From contig NZ_JAMGBB010000001.1 of NCBI RefSeq assembly GCF_023516505.1, positions 930,001-994,000 on the forward strand: a stretch of DNA of 64,000 nucleotides, in the 5' to 3' direction. Positions 16,956 through 26,094 of the stretch are shown here, piece after piece; position 1 is the stretch's first letter; every line of letters begins with the position of its first letter. The stretch comes from Sphingomonas brevis (GTDB lineage Bacteria; Pseudomonadota; Alphaproteobacteria; Sphingomonadales; Sphingomonadaceae). The notes beneath the pieces were generated by a model, which had not been told where the DNA came from, made no database searches, and worked only from the letters and a program-made list of their open reading frames with translations. The position numbers were made by a program, and so were the translations under genes.

Positions 16956-18503
16956 TTAGTCCATCACCGCATGCTGCTGCGGACCGGTCCCGACCTGGTT
17001 GCCGCGCTTCATCAGCAAGAGCAGCGGCAGCACCGCGAAGGTCACCAACATCATCAGCTTGAAGTCGTCGAGATAGGCGATGAACACCGCTTGCCGGGTT
17101 ACTTCCGCATTGATCACGGCGATCGCGGTTGCCCCCTGCGGGGCGATCGCCTGCAGCAGGCTCGGGTCCACCGTTGGGATGGTTTGGTCGGTGATCTTCG
17201 ACGCGATGTCGGCATGGGCGACCTGGGACATTCGCACCAGCTGGGTGCTGACAACCGAAATGCCGATCGATCCGCCGATATTGCGGGACAGGTTGAGCAG
17301 GCTGGCAGCGGTCGTGCGCATCCGCGGCAACAAGGTCTCGAACGCAAGGCTCTGCAGCGGCACGAAGATCAGGCCGAGGCCAAGACCCTGGACCACGCCG
17401 CTCATGATCACCGGGTTCGATGGCTGTTCAAGCGCAAAGCCGGTCATCATCCATAGCGATATGCCCATCAAGGCAACGCCGATACCCACCAGAAGGCGCG
17501 AATCGATCTTGCCCGTCAGGCGGCCGGCGAGGAGCATGGAGATGAGGGTCCCTACCCCGCGCGGAGCGGTCAGATAGCCGGACTGAAGTACCGAATAGCC
17601 GTAGAGATTCTGCAGCATCGGCGGCAACAGCGCCAGGCCGGCAAGCAGCAGCACGCCGGTCACGGCCATGAACAGCAGGCCGGTCGAAAAATTGCGGTCG
17701 GCGAACATCGACCGTTCGAACAGCGGATTCTTGGCGGTCGCAAGATGAACGACGAACATCCAGGCAGCCGCAATTGCGACTCCCATTTCGGCCAGCGTTT
17801 CCCAACTGGAGAACCAATCGTTCTGCTCGCCGCGATCCAGGAACAGCTGCAAGGCGCCGAGCGCGATCGCCAGCAAGGCGAAGCCGAAAATATCGAACTT
17901 TCGCTGATGTTTCTCGGCGCGCGGCATGTAGCGCGCCATCAGCAGGGCACAGATGATGCCAACCGGCAAGTTCACCAGGAACACCCAGCGCCAATTGTAA
18001 TTGTCGGTCAGCCAGCCGCCCAGCACCGGCCCCAGGATCGGACCGATCATCACGCCGCCACCGAACAAGGCCATTGCCTGGCTATGCTTTTCGCGCGGGT
18101 TGATGTCGAACAATGTGGCCTGGGCCAGCGGGACAATGAATGCGCCGCCGACGCCTTGCAGCGCCCGGAAAAAGACCATTTCGCCGAGCGAGGTGGCAAT
18201 GGCGCACAGTACCGAAGCCGCCGTAAAGACCACCACGGAAATCAGCAGCAGCCGCTTGCGCCCGACCTTGTCGGCCAGCCAGCCGCTGATCGGCAAGGCA
18301 ATGGCGGAGGCGACGATATAGCTGGTCAGCACCCAGTTGATGCTGTCCTGGCTGGCGCTGAGACTGGCCTGCATGTGCGGCAGCGCGACATTGGCGATGG
18401 TCGTGTCCAGCACCTGCAACAGGACGGCCATCATCACCCCGATGGTAACGATGATCCGTGCACCTCGCGGCAACGGTTGCGCGGCGGTTTGCGCGTCGCT
18501 CAA
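16956..18503 (-). CDS. emrB: EmrB/QacA-family (DHA2) multidrug efflux transporter
   Basis: A 515-residue major-facilitator protein with 14 predicted helices, the inner-membrane pump of an EmrAB-type tripartite system. LDTTIANVALPHMQASL, the motif A region GWLADKVGRKRLLL, and VLGGWLTDNYNWRWVFLVNLPVG are typical of DHA2. The start is probably the TTG at 18503 (MSDAQTAAQ), with GAGGG eight bases upstream, 11 bases after the emrA stop. Efflux substrates are unknown. An outer-membrane partner is not encoded here. Confidence 0.93.
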   Translation of the reverse strand: MSDAQTAAQPLPRGARIIVTIGVMMAVLLQVLDTTIANVALPHMQASLSASQDSINWVLTSYIVASAIALPISGWLADKVGRKRLLLISVVVFTAASVLCAIATSLGEMVFFRALQGVGGAFIVPLAQATLFDINPREKHSQAMALFGGGVMIGPILGPVLGGWLTDNYNWRWVFLVNLPVGIICALLMARYMPRAEKHQRKFDIFGFALLAIALGALQLFLDRGEQNDWFSSWETLAEMGVAIAAAWMFVVHLATAKNPLFERSMFADRNFSTGLLFMAVTGVLLLAGLALLPPMLQNLYGYSVLQSGYLTAPRGVGTLISMLLAGRLTGKIDSRLLVGIGVALMGISLWMMTGFALEQPSNPVIMSGVVQGLGLGLIFVPLQSLAFETLLPRMRTTAASLLNLSRNIGGSIGISVVSTQLVRMSQVAHADIASKITDQTIPTVDPSLLQAIAPQGATAIAVINAEVTRQAVFIAYLDDFKLMMLVTFAVLPLLLLMKRGNQVGTGPQQHAVMD

Positions 18504-18514
18504 CGCTCAGGCCC

Positions 18515-19540
18515 TCAATTGTCGAGCTTGACCGTAACCGTCGACGACAGTCCGGCGATCATCGGCCGAGACGGCTTGCCGTCAAATGCTATCCGGACCG
18601 GAACGCGCTGGGTAACCTTGACCCAGTTCCCATTGGCGTTCTGGGCCGGGATGATGGCGAACTCGCTGCCGGTCCCGGCACCGAGGCTTTCGACATGACC
18701 CCTGAATTTTGCTCCGGGATAGGCATCGATCTCGATCTCGGCGATTTGGCCGGGGACCATGCGACCGACATCCTTCTCCTTGAAGTTGGCCTCGACCCAG
18801 GCGTTGGAGTCGTGGACCAGCGACAACATGCCAAGGCCGATGACCGCCATCTGCCCGACTTGCAGCTTGTCGGCGTTGGCGATCGTCCCATCCATCGGCG
18901 CACGGATGATGGTGCGCGACAGATCCAGCTTCGCCTTGTCGACCGCCGCCTGTGCCTGGGCGATCGACGGCTGCTCGCCAGGCGCCAGCGCCGCACCGGC
19001 GTTGGCCGAACGGGCACGCGCGTCGGCAAGCTCGGTTTCGGCCGTCCGAACTTCGTTGAGCGCATCTTCATAGTCGGCACGCGTCGTGAATCCGCGCTTT
19101 AGCAGGGCCGACTGCCGGGACAGCGAATTTCGCTTGATCGCCAGATTCGCCTCGGCCCCGGTGATATCGGCCCCGGTGCCAGCCGCCTGCGTTCTGAGCT
19201 GCGTCGTCTGCAGCCTGGCAGCGGCGAGCATCGCCTGGGCCTGCTCCAACGCTACTTGGTAAGGCGCCGGGTCGATGCGGAACAGCACGTCACCGCGCTT
19301 GACCTGGACGCCATTCTTGACCGCGACGTCGACAACCGGGCCGTTAACCTGCGCGCTCACTGAAACAATGTCCTGCTTCACGGCGGCATTGTCGGTCGAC
19401 ACACTGTCGCCGCTTATCAGCCAATAGCCAAGCCCGGCGAGCAGGATCAGCGCAGGGACAATCCACATCAGCAGGGTGCGGCGGCTCTTCGGCTTCAGCT
19501 CGGTGAGTGTCTCCCCCGCAACAGCGCTCATCTTGTTCAC
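18515..19540 (-). CDS. emrA: EmrA/HlyD-family membrane fusion protein
   Basis: Periplasmic adaptor that links the EmrB pump to an outer-membrane channel. It has 341 residues. One N-terminal anchor helix (LLMWIVPALILLAGLGYWLI) is followed by the biotinyl-lipoyl half-motifs VDVAVKNGVQVKRGDVLFRI and IRAPMDGTIANADKLQVGQ, with a coiled-coil hairpin between them. The GTG start at 19540 overlaps the marR stop as GTGA, with AAGGA seven bases upstream. It is the second gene of marR-emrA-emrB. Confidence 0.93.
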   Translation of the reverse strand: MNKMSAVAGETLTELKPKSRRTLLMWIVPALILLAGLGYWLISGDSVSTDNAAVKQDIVSVSAQVNGPVVDVAVKNGVQVKRGDVLFRIDPAPYQVALEQAQAMLAAARLQTTQLRTQAAGTGADITGAEANLAIKRNSLSRQSALLKRGFTTRADYEDALNEVRTAETELADARARSANAGAALAPGEQPSIAQAQAAVDKAKLDLSRTIIRAPMDGTIANADKLQVGQMAVIGLGMLSLVHDSNAWVEANFKEKDVGRMVPGQIAEIEIDAYPGAKFRGHVESLGAGTGSEFAIIPAQNANGNWVKVTQRVPVRIAFDGKPSRPMIAGLSSTVTVKLDN

Positions 19541-19989
19541 GCGGACTTCCTTTCGGCGCTTTCGACGGCGACCATATTCTCGCGAATTTTCTCAAGCGTC
19601 GTGCGAAGAACGGCGATTTCCTGGTCGCCAATTCCCGCGAACGCACCGGCCAGGCAATCCTCGGCCAGGACCTTCAAACGTTCGATTAGGGGGTCGGCCT
19701 TGTCGGTCAGAAACAGGCGCCAGCTGCGGCGGTCGACCGGATCACGGCGGCGCTCGACCAGACCAGCCTCTTCAAGCCGATCGACGATGCGCCCGGCCGT
19801 GATCGGTTCAACGTCCAGCCTGTCAGCCAGTTCAACCTGTTTCATTCCCGGCTCGCGGCTGAGCCTAAACATGGCGCGCCACTGGGCGCTTGTCGCCCCA
19901 TGTACGGCCGCATGGCGGTTGAACTGACGGCGCAGCATGCGGCTGGTTTCGCCGAGCTCCCACGCCACTTCCTTGAGTGAACTTGACAT
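19537..19989 (-). CDS. MarR-family transcriptional regulator of the emr operon
   Basis: A 150-residue winged-helix protein that probably represses its own operon and is released by a drug or phenolic ligand, as EmrR is. The start is ATG 19989 (MSSSLKEVAWELG). The DNA-binding part reads MKQVELADRLDVEPITAGRI and VDRLEEAGLVERRRDPVDRR, the classic MarR wing. It is the first gene of marR-emrA-emrB, and a palindrome lies 14 bases upstream of its start. Confidence 0.92.
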   Translation of the reverse strand: MSSSLKEVAWELGETSRMLRRQFNRHAAVHGATSAQWRAMFRLSREPGMKQVELADRLDVEPITAGRIVDRLEEAGLVERRRDPVDRRSWRLFLTDKADPLIERLKVLAEDCLAGAFAGIGDQEIAVLRTTLEKIRENMVAVESAERKSA

Positions 19990-20002
19990 AGGCACGCATA
20001 TA

Positions 20003-20016
20003 ATAAGCTTGCTTAT
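20003..20016. promoter_or_regulatory. Candidate MarR operator
   Basis: Perfect inverted repeat ATAAGC, two-base spacer, GCTTAT, embedded in an AT-rich stretch between the divergent marR and amn starts. Position, symmetry and size fit a MarR-type operator that controls marR-emrAB. The binding itself is inferred. Confidence 0.6.
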
Positions 20017-20069
20017 AATTTCAACCACTGTCTTGCCAACGCCACAATGTGAGTCCAATCGGGGCACTC

Positions 20070-21521
20070 ATGACAGAACAGAAAATGATCGAGGCGATCC
20101 TCGACGAGCTTGAAACCCGCTACTCCGCCTCCGTTGAAAATCTTCGCGACGCGCTCACCGACTACGCCGAAAAGGGCATCCGCCCCGATCCCGCCAAGCG
20201 CGACGATGGCGCATTTTCCTACCCGGAACTGCGGATCGAATATGATCCCGAAATGCCGCCGCCGACGCCGGATCGCGCCTTTGCACGGCTGAACCAGCCC
20301 GGAATTTACACGACGTCCATCGCCCGGCCGGCCATGTTTCGCGAATATCTTCGCGAGCAACTTGAACATCTGATCCGCGATTACCCAATCAAGGTCAGCG
20401 TCGGCGCTTCGGCCAGCGAAATCCCCTATCCCTATGTGCTCGATGGCGGCGAATTGAACCTCGAGGGAATTTCGACCGCGGAATTGTCGCGCTGGTTTCC
20501 GTCGACCGACCTTGTCCACATTGGCGACGAAGTTGTCGATGGCGGCTGGGACGTGGCGCTGGATCCGACCCGCCCGCTAGCGCTGTTCGATGCGCTCCGC
20601 ACCGATTTCAGCCTGGCGCGGCTGAAGCATTACACCGGCACGCCGGCCGAGCATTTCCAGCGCTACGTTCTGTTCACCAACTACGTTCGCTACGTCGACG
20701 AGTTCGTCCGCTTCGCAATAGCCGCGTTGCGCGACCCGGACAGCCGCTTCACCAGCCTGTCAGTGCCGGGCGGCAGCTTCGAGCATGGCGACCTGACCGA
20801 CGCCGAGGAGCAGATCGCCGCCGGCGCCTGGCGGCGCCACCAGATGCCGGCTTACCATCTGATAACGCCCGAGGGCGACGGCATCACTTTGGTCAACATC
20901 GGCGTCGGGCCATCCAACGCCAAGACGATCTGCGACCATATTGCGGTGCTTCGGCCGGAGGCCTGGTTGATGATCGGCCATTGCGGTGGCCTTCGCCCAA
21001 GCCAGACCATCGGCGATTATGTCCTAGCCCATGCCTATTTGCGCGATGATCATATCCTCGATGATTTGCTGCCGGTGGAAATCCCGATCCCGGCCATCGC
21101 CGAGGTCCAGACCGCGCTCTACAACGCGGCGCTGACCGTTACCGGCGAGGATGAAGACAGCGTCAAGAAGCGCCTTCGCACGGGCACGGTGGTGACCACC
21201 GACGACCGCAACTGGGAGCTTCGCTACACGCTCTCCGCGCTGCGGTTCAACCAGAGCCGCGCGGTTGCGATCGACATGGAATCGGCCACGGTTGCGGCCC
21301 AGGGCTATCGCTTCAGGGTACCTTACGGCACGCTGCTCTGCGTGTCGGACAAGCCACTTCATGGTGAGCTGAAGCTGCCCGGCCAGGCCAACGCCTTTTA
21401 CGAACGGGCGATCAGCCAGCATCTCCGCATCGGCATCGAAACGCTCGACATCCTGCGCAACGAAGGCGACGGACTGCACAGCCGCAAGCTGCGCAGCTTC
21501 GACGAGCCGCCGCTGCGCTAG
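20070..21521 (+). CDS. amn: AMP nucleosidase
   Basis: Hydrolyses AMP to adenine and ribose-5-phosphate. It has 483 residues from ATG 20070 (MTEQKMIEAILDELE), which matches the long Amn proteins. An N-terminal Amn-specific domain (VSVGASASEIPYPYVLDGGE, ERYVLFTNYVRYV-like segment) is followed by the nucleoside phosphorylase fold with GPSNAKTICDHIAVLRP, MIGHCGGLRPSQTIGDYVLA and AIDMESATVAAQGYRFRVP. It opens a region rich in nucleotide salvage genes. Its stop codon is the TAG of a CTAG that also ends the convergent gene. Confidence 0.95.
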   Translation: MTEQKMIEAILDELETRYSASVENLRDALTDYAEKGIRPDPAKRDDGAFSYPELRIEYDPEMPPPTPDRAFARLNQPGIYTTSIARPAMFREYLREQLEHLIRDYPIKVSVGASASEIPYPYVLDGGELNLEGISTAELSRWFPSTDLVHIGDEVVDGGWDVALDPTRPLALFDALRTDFSLARLKHYTGTPAEHFQRYVLFTNYVRYVDEFVRFAIAALRDPDSRFTSLSVPGGSFEHGDLTDAEEQIAAGAWRRHQMPAYHLITPEGDGITLVNIGVGPSNAKTICDHIAVLRPEAWLMIGHCGGLRPSQTIGDYVLAHAYLRDDHILDDLLPVEIPIPAIAEVQTALYNAALTVTGEDEDSVKKRLRTGTVVTTDDRNWELRYTLSALRFNQSRAVAIDMESATVAAQGYRFRVPYGTLLCVSDKPLHGELKLPGQANAFYERAISQHLRIGIETLDILRNEGDGLHSRKLRSFDEPPLR

Positions 21522-23254
21522 CTCTTCGGAGGCACCCAGTCCTTGGGCGTGAGGTCGGTAATCCGGCCGAGCTCCGGCACCGGCGGATTGGTAGCGAGAT
21601 AGGCTTCGGTCACATCAAGATCGAGCCCGGCATCGACCGGCTCACTGCCGCCCGCGAGAAGCGTGTAATTGTCCCCACCCGAGGCGAGGAAATTGTTGAC
21701 CGCAACACGGTAGGTTTTGCCCGGATCGATAGCCCTGCCGTCCAGGGTCATTGTGACGATCCGCTGGCCTGCGGCACGCGACTTGTCAAAACTGAAGCGG
21801 AAATTGGCCGAGGGCGTCAACATGTTGGGCTGGGCCACACTGTTGGTCCCGCTGGCGAACTGCTGCTCCAACACCGCCTTGATCTCCGCCCCCGTGTAGC
21901 TTTTGGTCACGACGTTGTTGGCGAAGGGTTGCATCGCAAAAATCTGGCCGAAGGTAACGGCGCCGTCGGCGGCCGGCATCAGGTCGGTGCGCGCCCCGCC
22001 GTTATTCATCAATGCGAAGTCGGCGTTGCCGCGGCCAGGGTCGCGGGCGACGAACAGCTGACCGTCGGAGATCAACGCGGCCGCCTGACTCTCAATGCCT
22101 TCGCTGCCCTTAAGCACGGCGCCCGCAAGGCGTCCCACCGGGCGGTTGGCAGCGCCCGCAGCCGCATCATGGTAACGCTTGACCAGTGCGGCCACCTCAG
22201 GATCGGCCGCAAATAGCCGATGTGACGACACTAGAGGTGCGGTCAGGCGCGCCGTCTGGATCGGCTCGCCCTGGACGATGATGAAGTTGCCCTTGTCGCC
22301 GGTCAGCGAACCGCCCGGCCGGTCAAAGGTCAACCGGATGTCCGTGATCAGCGCCCCATATTTGCCCGAGCTGGTCAGCAATCGCGAACCCCCGCCCGGC
22401 ATAGGAACGCGGCAGATATAGGCATTGTGGGTATGCCCGGAGACGACCAGCTGGATGGCTGGATCGAGCCTGGCAAGGATCGGCAAAATGTCCCCGGCCA
22501 GGCCCGGACAGCTTTGGTCATCATATTTGCCGGTGATCGAGCCGCCCTGGTGGATCAGCAGGACGATGGTGCTGGCCCCGGCTGACTTAAGGTCTGGAAC
22601 CAGCGCGTTGGCGGTCGCCGCCTCATCGGTAAACTTCAGTCCGGTCACGCCGGATGGCGAAACCAGCGTCCTGGTCTCTTTCAGCGTCATGCCGATGAAG
22701 CCGATCCGGACCCCGCCGACCTGCTTGATCGCGGTGGCCGGAAACAGCGTCTGTCCATTTGGCCCCACGACATTGGCGGCCAGATATTGGAAGCCGGCAC
22801 CCGTGAAGCGTTCGACCGCGCAGGGCTTGCGATTGGTGTGTTTCTCGCAGCCGCCCTTTTGCATCCTGAGCAACTCGGCCGAGCCTTTGTCGAACTCATG
22901 ATTGCCGACCGAGGCCAGATCGAGCCCGGCCATGCTCAGCGCCTTGATGGTCGGCTCGTCAAGGAACAAGGCGGATGTAATCGGGCTTGCGCCGATCAGG
23001 TCCCCGGCCGCGACGGTGACGCTGCTTGGCGTCCGCATCTGCTTCAGAGCATTGGCGAGATAGGCTGCACCGCCGGCCGGCACCGCGCCATCCGCGGCGG
23101 GCACGGTCAAATTGGGCGGCTCGAGATTGCCGTGGAAATCGTTGATGGCGAGAATCTGTACCTCGACCGGTCCGGTCGCGATCGGCGCCGGCCGCGGCGT
23201 CGTGGCGCAGGCAGCGAGGAAAAAAACGAGAGCAAGAAACGCATGCTTCTTCAT
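21518..23254 (-). CDS. 5'-nucleotidase/metallophosphoesterase lipoprotein (UshA-like)
   Basis: A 578-residue exported enzyme predicted to remove phosphate from nucleotides or cyclic nucleotides outside the inner membrane. The lipobox FFLAAC marks a lipoprotein. The metallophosphoesterase domain has INDFHGNLEPP, GDLIGASP, GNHEFDKG and VSGHTHNAYIC, and the C-terminal nucleotidase domain has FALMNNGGARTDL and a NNFLASGGDNYTLL substrate loop. Dephosphorylated nucleosides could feed the NupC transporter encoded about 2 kb away. It is convergent with amn, sharing the CTAG stop. Confidence 0.92.
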   Translation of the reverse strand: MKKHAFLALVFFLAACATTPRPAPIATGPVEVQILAINDFHGNLEPPNLTVPAADGAVPAGGAAYLANALKQMRTPSSVTVAAGDLIGASPITSALFLDEPTIKALSMAGLDLASVGNHEFDKGSAELLRMQKGGCEKHTNRKPCAVERFTGAGFQYLAANVVGPNGQTLFPATAIKQVGGVRIGFIGMTLKETRTLVSPSGVTGLKFTDEAATANALVPDLKSAGASTIVLLIHQGGSITGKYDDQSCPGLAGDILPILARLDPAIQLVVSGHTHNAYICRVPMPGGGSRLLTSSGKYGALITDIRLTFDRPGGSLTGDKGNFIIVQGEPIQTARLTAPLVSSHRLFAADPEVAALVKRYHDAAAGAANRPVGRLAGAVLKGSEGIESQAAALISDGQLFVARDPGRGNADFALMNNGGARTDLMPAADGAVTFGQIFAMQPFANNVVTKSYTGAEIKAVLEQQFASGTNSVAQPNMLTPSANFRFSFDKSRAAGQRIVTMTLDGRAIDPGKTYRVAVNNFLASGGDNYTLLAGGSEPVDAGLDLDVTEAYLATNPPVPELGRITDLTPKDWVPPKS

Positions 23255-23262
23255 CAGTGCCT

Positions 23263-23331
23263 CGTCATTGCGAGCGAATGCGAAGCAATCCAGTCTGGAT
23301 TGCTACGTCGCTTGCGCTCCTCGCAATGACG
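23263..23331. repeat. Palindromic extragenic repeat (TCATTGCGAG type)
   Basis: A 69-bp imperfect inverted repeat begins with GTCATTGCGAGCG and ends with its complement CTCGCAATGAC; the inner arms are AGCAATCCAG and CTGGATTGCT. This looks like the dispersed REP-like elements found in many bacteria. It lies between the 5'-nucleotidase and cytidine deaminase genes, partly in the upstream region of both. Confidence 0.75.
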
Positions 23332-23362
23332 CCAAGGCTTGTCGAGGGAATTTGAAGGCTTC

Positions 23363-23818
23363 ATGACCGTGCTCATGACCGATGAACAACTGATCGCCGC
23401 CGCGCGCGAGGCCGCGCTTAAAGCCTATGCCCCCTACTCTCGTTTTTCGGTGGGCTGCGCGATCGAGAGCGTCGACGGGCAGGTGGTGACCGGCACTAAT
23501 GTCGAGAATGCCTGCTACCGTCTCGGAGTATGTGCCGAGCAGAGCGGTCTCAGCGCTGCGCAACTTGCCTTCGGTCTCGGCAATGTCGCGCGGATCGCGG
23601 TCGCTGGCGGCGATGGTTCGGGTACCAGCCTTTCGGGTGACCTGGTCTGCACGCCATGCGGCGGCTGCCGCCAGGCAATCCACGAGGCCAGCTGCCTGTC
23701 CGGCCGCGACATCGAGATCATCTGTTCAAATGGCGACGGCTCAACGGTCGAGTACCACAACATCTCGACCCTCATCCCGCATGGCTTCGGACCGGCCAAT
23801 CTCAAGGATGCCGGGTAG
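23363..23818 (+). CDS. cdd: Cytidine deaminase
   Basis: Zinc enzyme converting cytidine and deoxycytidine to uridine forms. It has 151 residues from ATG 23363, with GAAGG upstream; Met at 23375 is the alternative. APYSRFSVGCAI, GTNVENACYRLGVCAEQ (zinc Cys and catalytic Glu) and CTPCGGCRQAIHE (the other two zinc Cys) define the homotetrameric class. It lies inside the nucleoside-salvage neighbourhood. Confidence 0.95.
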   Translation: MTVLMTDEQLIAAAREAALKAYAPYSRFSVGCAIESVDGQVVTGTNVENACYRLGVCAEQSGLSAAQLAFGLGNVARIAVAGGDGSGTSLSGDLVCTPCGGCRQAIHEASCLSGRDIEIICSNGDGSTVEYHNISTLIPHGFGPANLKDAG

Positions 23819-23821
23819 TCG

Positions 23822-24772
23822 CTACTTCAGCTTAATTTCCCGGAGCCGCTCCTGGAGATAGTCGTCGGCCGTTATCGGCGGCCACTTCGGCTGCTCGCCC
23901 GGCGCAACCGTGCCCGGCAGCGCTTCAATCAGGAAGTCCGAGCGGAAGTGGAGGAAGTAAGGCATTGAAAAGCGCGCATGGCTCGCCCGGTCAGGCGCCG
24001 GATTGACGACGCGATGTGACGTAGAGCGCAGCACGCCGTTGGTCAGTCGCTGAAGCATGTCGCCGATATTGATCACCAGCTCGCCGGGCCGTGAAATGAC
24101 CGGGATCCAACGGCCATCCTTGGTCTTCAACTCCAGCCCGGCCTCCTCGGCCCCCAGGAGCAGCGTGATGGTGTTGATGTCTTCATGCGCCCCCGCGCGG
24201 ATATGCTCGCCGGTCGGCTCGGTCTGCGCCGGGTAATGGAGCAGCCGCATCACGGAATTGCCGTCCTTGACCGTATCCGTGAAGTAATCCTCGTCGACTT
24301 TCAGGAAGCGGGCAATCGCCCGCAGCACCTTGAGGCCCGCCTGGTCGAACGCCTCAAAAAGCTCCTGGAACGTCTCTTTGAAGCCCGCCACCTCGGACGG
24401 CCAGACGTTGGGCAACATGCTCGACGCATATTTGTGTCCAGCTGGCAGATCGCGGCCGACGTGCCAGAATTCCTTGAGATCGTGTGCCTTCAGCCCTTTG
24501 GCCGTCTCGATCCCGAATGGCGTGTAGCCGCGCTGGCCACTCTGACCCTCGATGAAATATTTCCGCTTCACGTCTTCGGGAAGCGCGAAGAATAACTTCG
24601 ACTTCTGCTCCGCGCTGTCGATCAGATCCTGCGGGATGCCATGGTCGCGTATCACCGCGAAGCCATAGTCGACGAAACTGCGGCCAAGCTCATTGGCGAA
24701 ACCCTGCGGGTCCTCGTCGGCATCGGCTAACGAAACGGAAGCGATCTGATCGCTGGTCAAAACGTCGGTCAT
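23822..24772 (-). CDS. Isopenicillin N synthase-like 2OG-Fe(II) oxygenase
   Basis: A 316-residue non-heme iron dioxygenase of the isopenicillin N synthase family. The N-terminal DIOX_N part (SFVDYGFAVIRDHGIP) is followed by the jelly-roll core with Fe ligands in AGAHEDINTITLLLG (HxD) and STSHRVVN (His), and the 2-oxoglutarate-binding RFSMPYFLHF. The substrate is unknown. Its neighbours suggest a nucleoside or base as one possibility, because related Fe/2OG enzymes oxidise thymine and nucleosides, but this is only a contextual guess. It is convergent with cdd. Confidence 0.88.
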   Translation of the reverse strand: MTDVLTSDQIASVSLADADEDPQGFANELGRSFVDYGFAVIRDHGIPQDLIDSAEQKSKLFFALPEDVKRKYFIEGQSGQRGYTPFGIETAKGLKAHDLKEFWHVGRDLPAGHKYASSMLPNVWPSEVAGFKETFQELFEAFDQAGLKVLRAIARFLKVDEDYFTDTVKDGNSVMRLLHYPAQTEPTGEHIRAGAHEDINTITLLLGAEEAGLELKTKDGRWIPVISRPGELVINIGDMLQRLTNGVLRSTSHRVVNPAPDRASHARFSMPYFLHFRSDFLIEALPGTVAPGEQPKWPPITADDYLQERLREIKLK

Positions 24773-24792
24773 GTCAGGCTCTTAGCAAAAAA

Positions 24793-26067
24793 TCAGCCGA
24801 TCATCAGCCCGGCTAACGCGGCGCTCATCAGATTGGCGAGCGAGCCGGCCAGCAGTGCGCGCAGGCCAAGCTTGGCGATCATCGGCCGCTGGTTCGGCGC
24901 GAGGTTGCCGGTCACCGCCATCTGGATTGCGATCGACGAGAAGTTGGCGAAGCCGCACAGCGCGAAGGTGACAATGGCCCGGCTACGGTCGCTGAGCGCG
25001 GCCGCGGGACCCGCGGCATTGCCGAGGTCGATGAAGGCAACGAATTCGTTCAGGACGATCTTGGTGCCGAACAGGCCGCCGGCAACCCCCGCCTCGTTCC
25101 ACGGAACGCCGATCAGATACATTACCGGCGAAAACAGCAGGCCGACAATTGCCTGGAACGACAGGTCGGGCCGGCCGAACCAGCCGCCGATACCTCCGAG
25201 AATACCATTGGCGAGCGCCACCAGGGCGACGAACGCCAATACCATCGCGCCGACGGCCACCGCCAGCTTGACGCCGGTTTGCGCGCCCTGCGCGGCGGCC
25301 ATGATGATGTTTGCCGGGCGCTCGCCCTCCTCGAAGGTATGGACCTCAATCTCATCCTCGGGCGCGACGACCGCGCCGCCTTTGAGGGCAAGTTCCTCGG
25401 GATCGGCCGGTTCGTCCGGCATGATTAGCTTGGCCATCAGGATGCCGCCCGGAGCGGACATGAATGCCGCGGCCAACAGATAAGGCAGATATTTTTCGCC
25501 GAGCAGCCCGGCATAGGCTGCGAGGATTGTCCCGGCGACGCCGGCCATACCTACTGCCATCAGGGTGAACAGGTGCGACGGCGCCAGCGCGGCGAGATAA
25601 GGCCGGACCACCAACGGGCTTTCCGACTGGCCGACGAATATATTGGCTGCCGAACCAAGCGATTCGACCCGGCTGATCCCGGTCACCCAGCCGATCGCGC
25701 CGCCGACCCAGCGCACGATCCGCTGCATGATGCCAAGATGATAAAGGATGGCGACCAGGGAGGCGAAGAAGACGATTACCGGTAGCGCGGCGATGGCAAA
25801 AGTGTGCGCCAGGGGGTTGGCGTCGGTCGGGCCGAACAGGAATTCGGTGCCCTTGGTGGCGTAGCTGAGCAGGCTGGCGACACCATCCGACATGCCCTGG
25901 ATGACCGCGCGTCCGCCGCTGGTTCGAAGCACCAGGAAGGCGATGACCGCCTGTAATGCGAAGGCAGCACCGACGACGCGCAGGCGGATTGCCTTGCGGT
26001 TAGACGAAAACAGCACGGCAATCAGAATGATAGCGGCGATCCCCGCCAGCCCAAGCAATTGGTTCAT
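24793..26067 (-). CDS. nupC: NupC-family concentrative nucleoside transporter
   Basis: A 424-residue inner-membrane symporter of the CNT family that imports nucleosides with protons or sodium. VFFASLVAILYHLGIMQ, VFVGQSE-like (IFVGQSESPLVVRPY), GVAGTILAAYAGLLG and the C-terminal LCGFANFSSIAIQM carry the substrate and ion site signatures. It lies between the oxygenase and the LOG/adenosine kinase pair, and fits as the uptake step of the salvage region. Confidence 0.93.
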   Translation of the reverse strand: MNQLLGLAGIAAIILIAVLFSSNRKAIRLRVVGAAFALQAVIAFLVLRTSGGRAVIQGMSDGVASLLSYATKGTEFLFGPTDANPLAHTFAIAALPVIVFFASLVAILYHLGIMQRIVRWVGGAIGWVTGISRVESLGSAANIFVGQSESPLVVRPYLAALAPSHLFTLMAVGMAGVAGTILAAYAGLLGEKYLPYLLAAAFMSAPGGILMAKLIMPDEPADPEELALKGGAVVAPEDEIEVHTFEEGERPANIIMAAAQGAQTGVKLAVAVGAMVLAFVALVALANGILGGIGGWFGRPDLSFQAIVGLLFSPVMYLIGVPWNEAGVAGGLFGTKIVLNEFVAFIDLGNAAGPAAALSDRSRAIVTFALCGFANFSSIAIQMAVTGNLAPNQRPMIAKLGLRALLAGSLANLMSAALAGLMIG

Positions 26068-26094
26068 GTAACGCGACCCCTCCCCCGGGCCATC

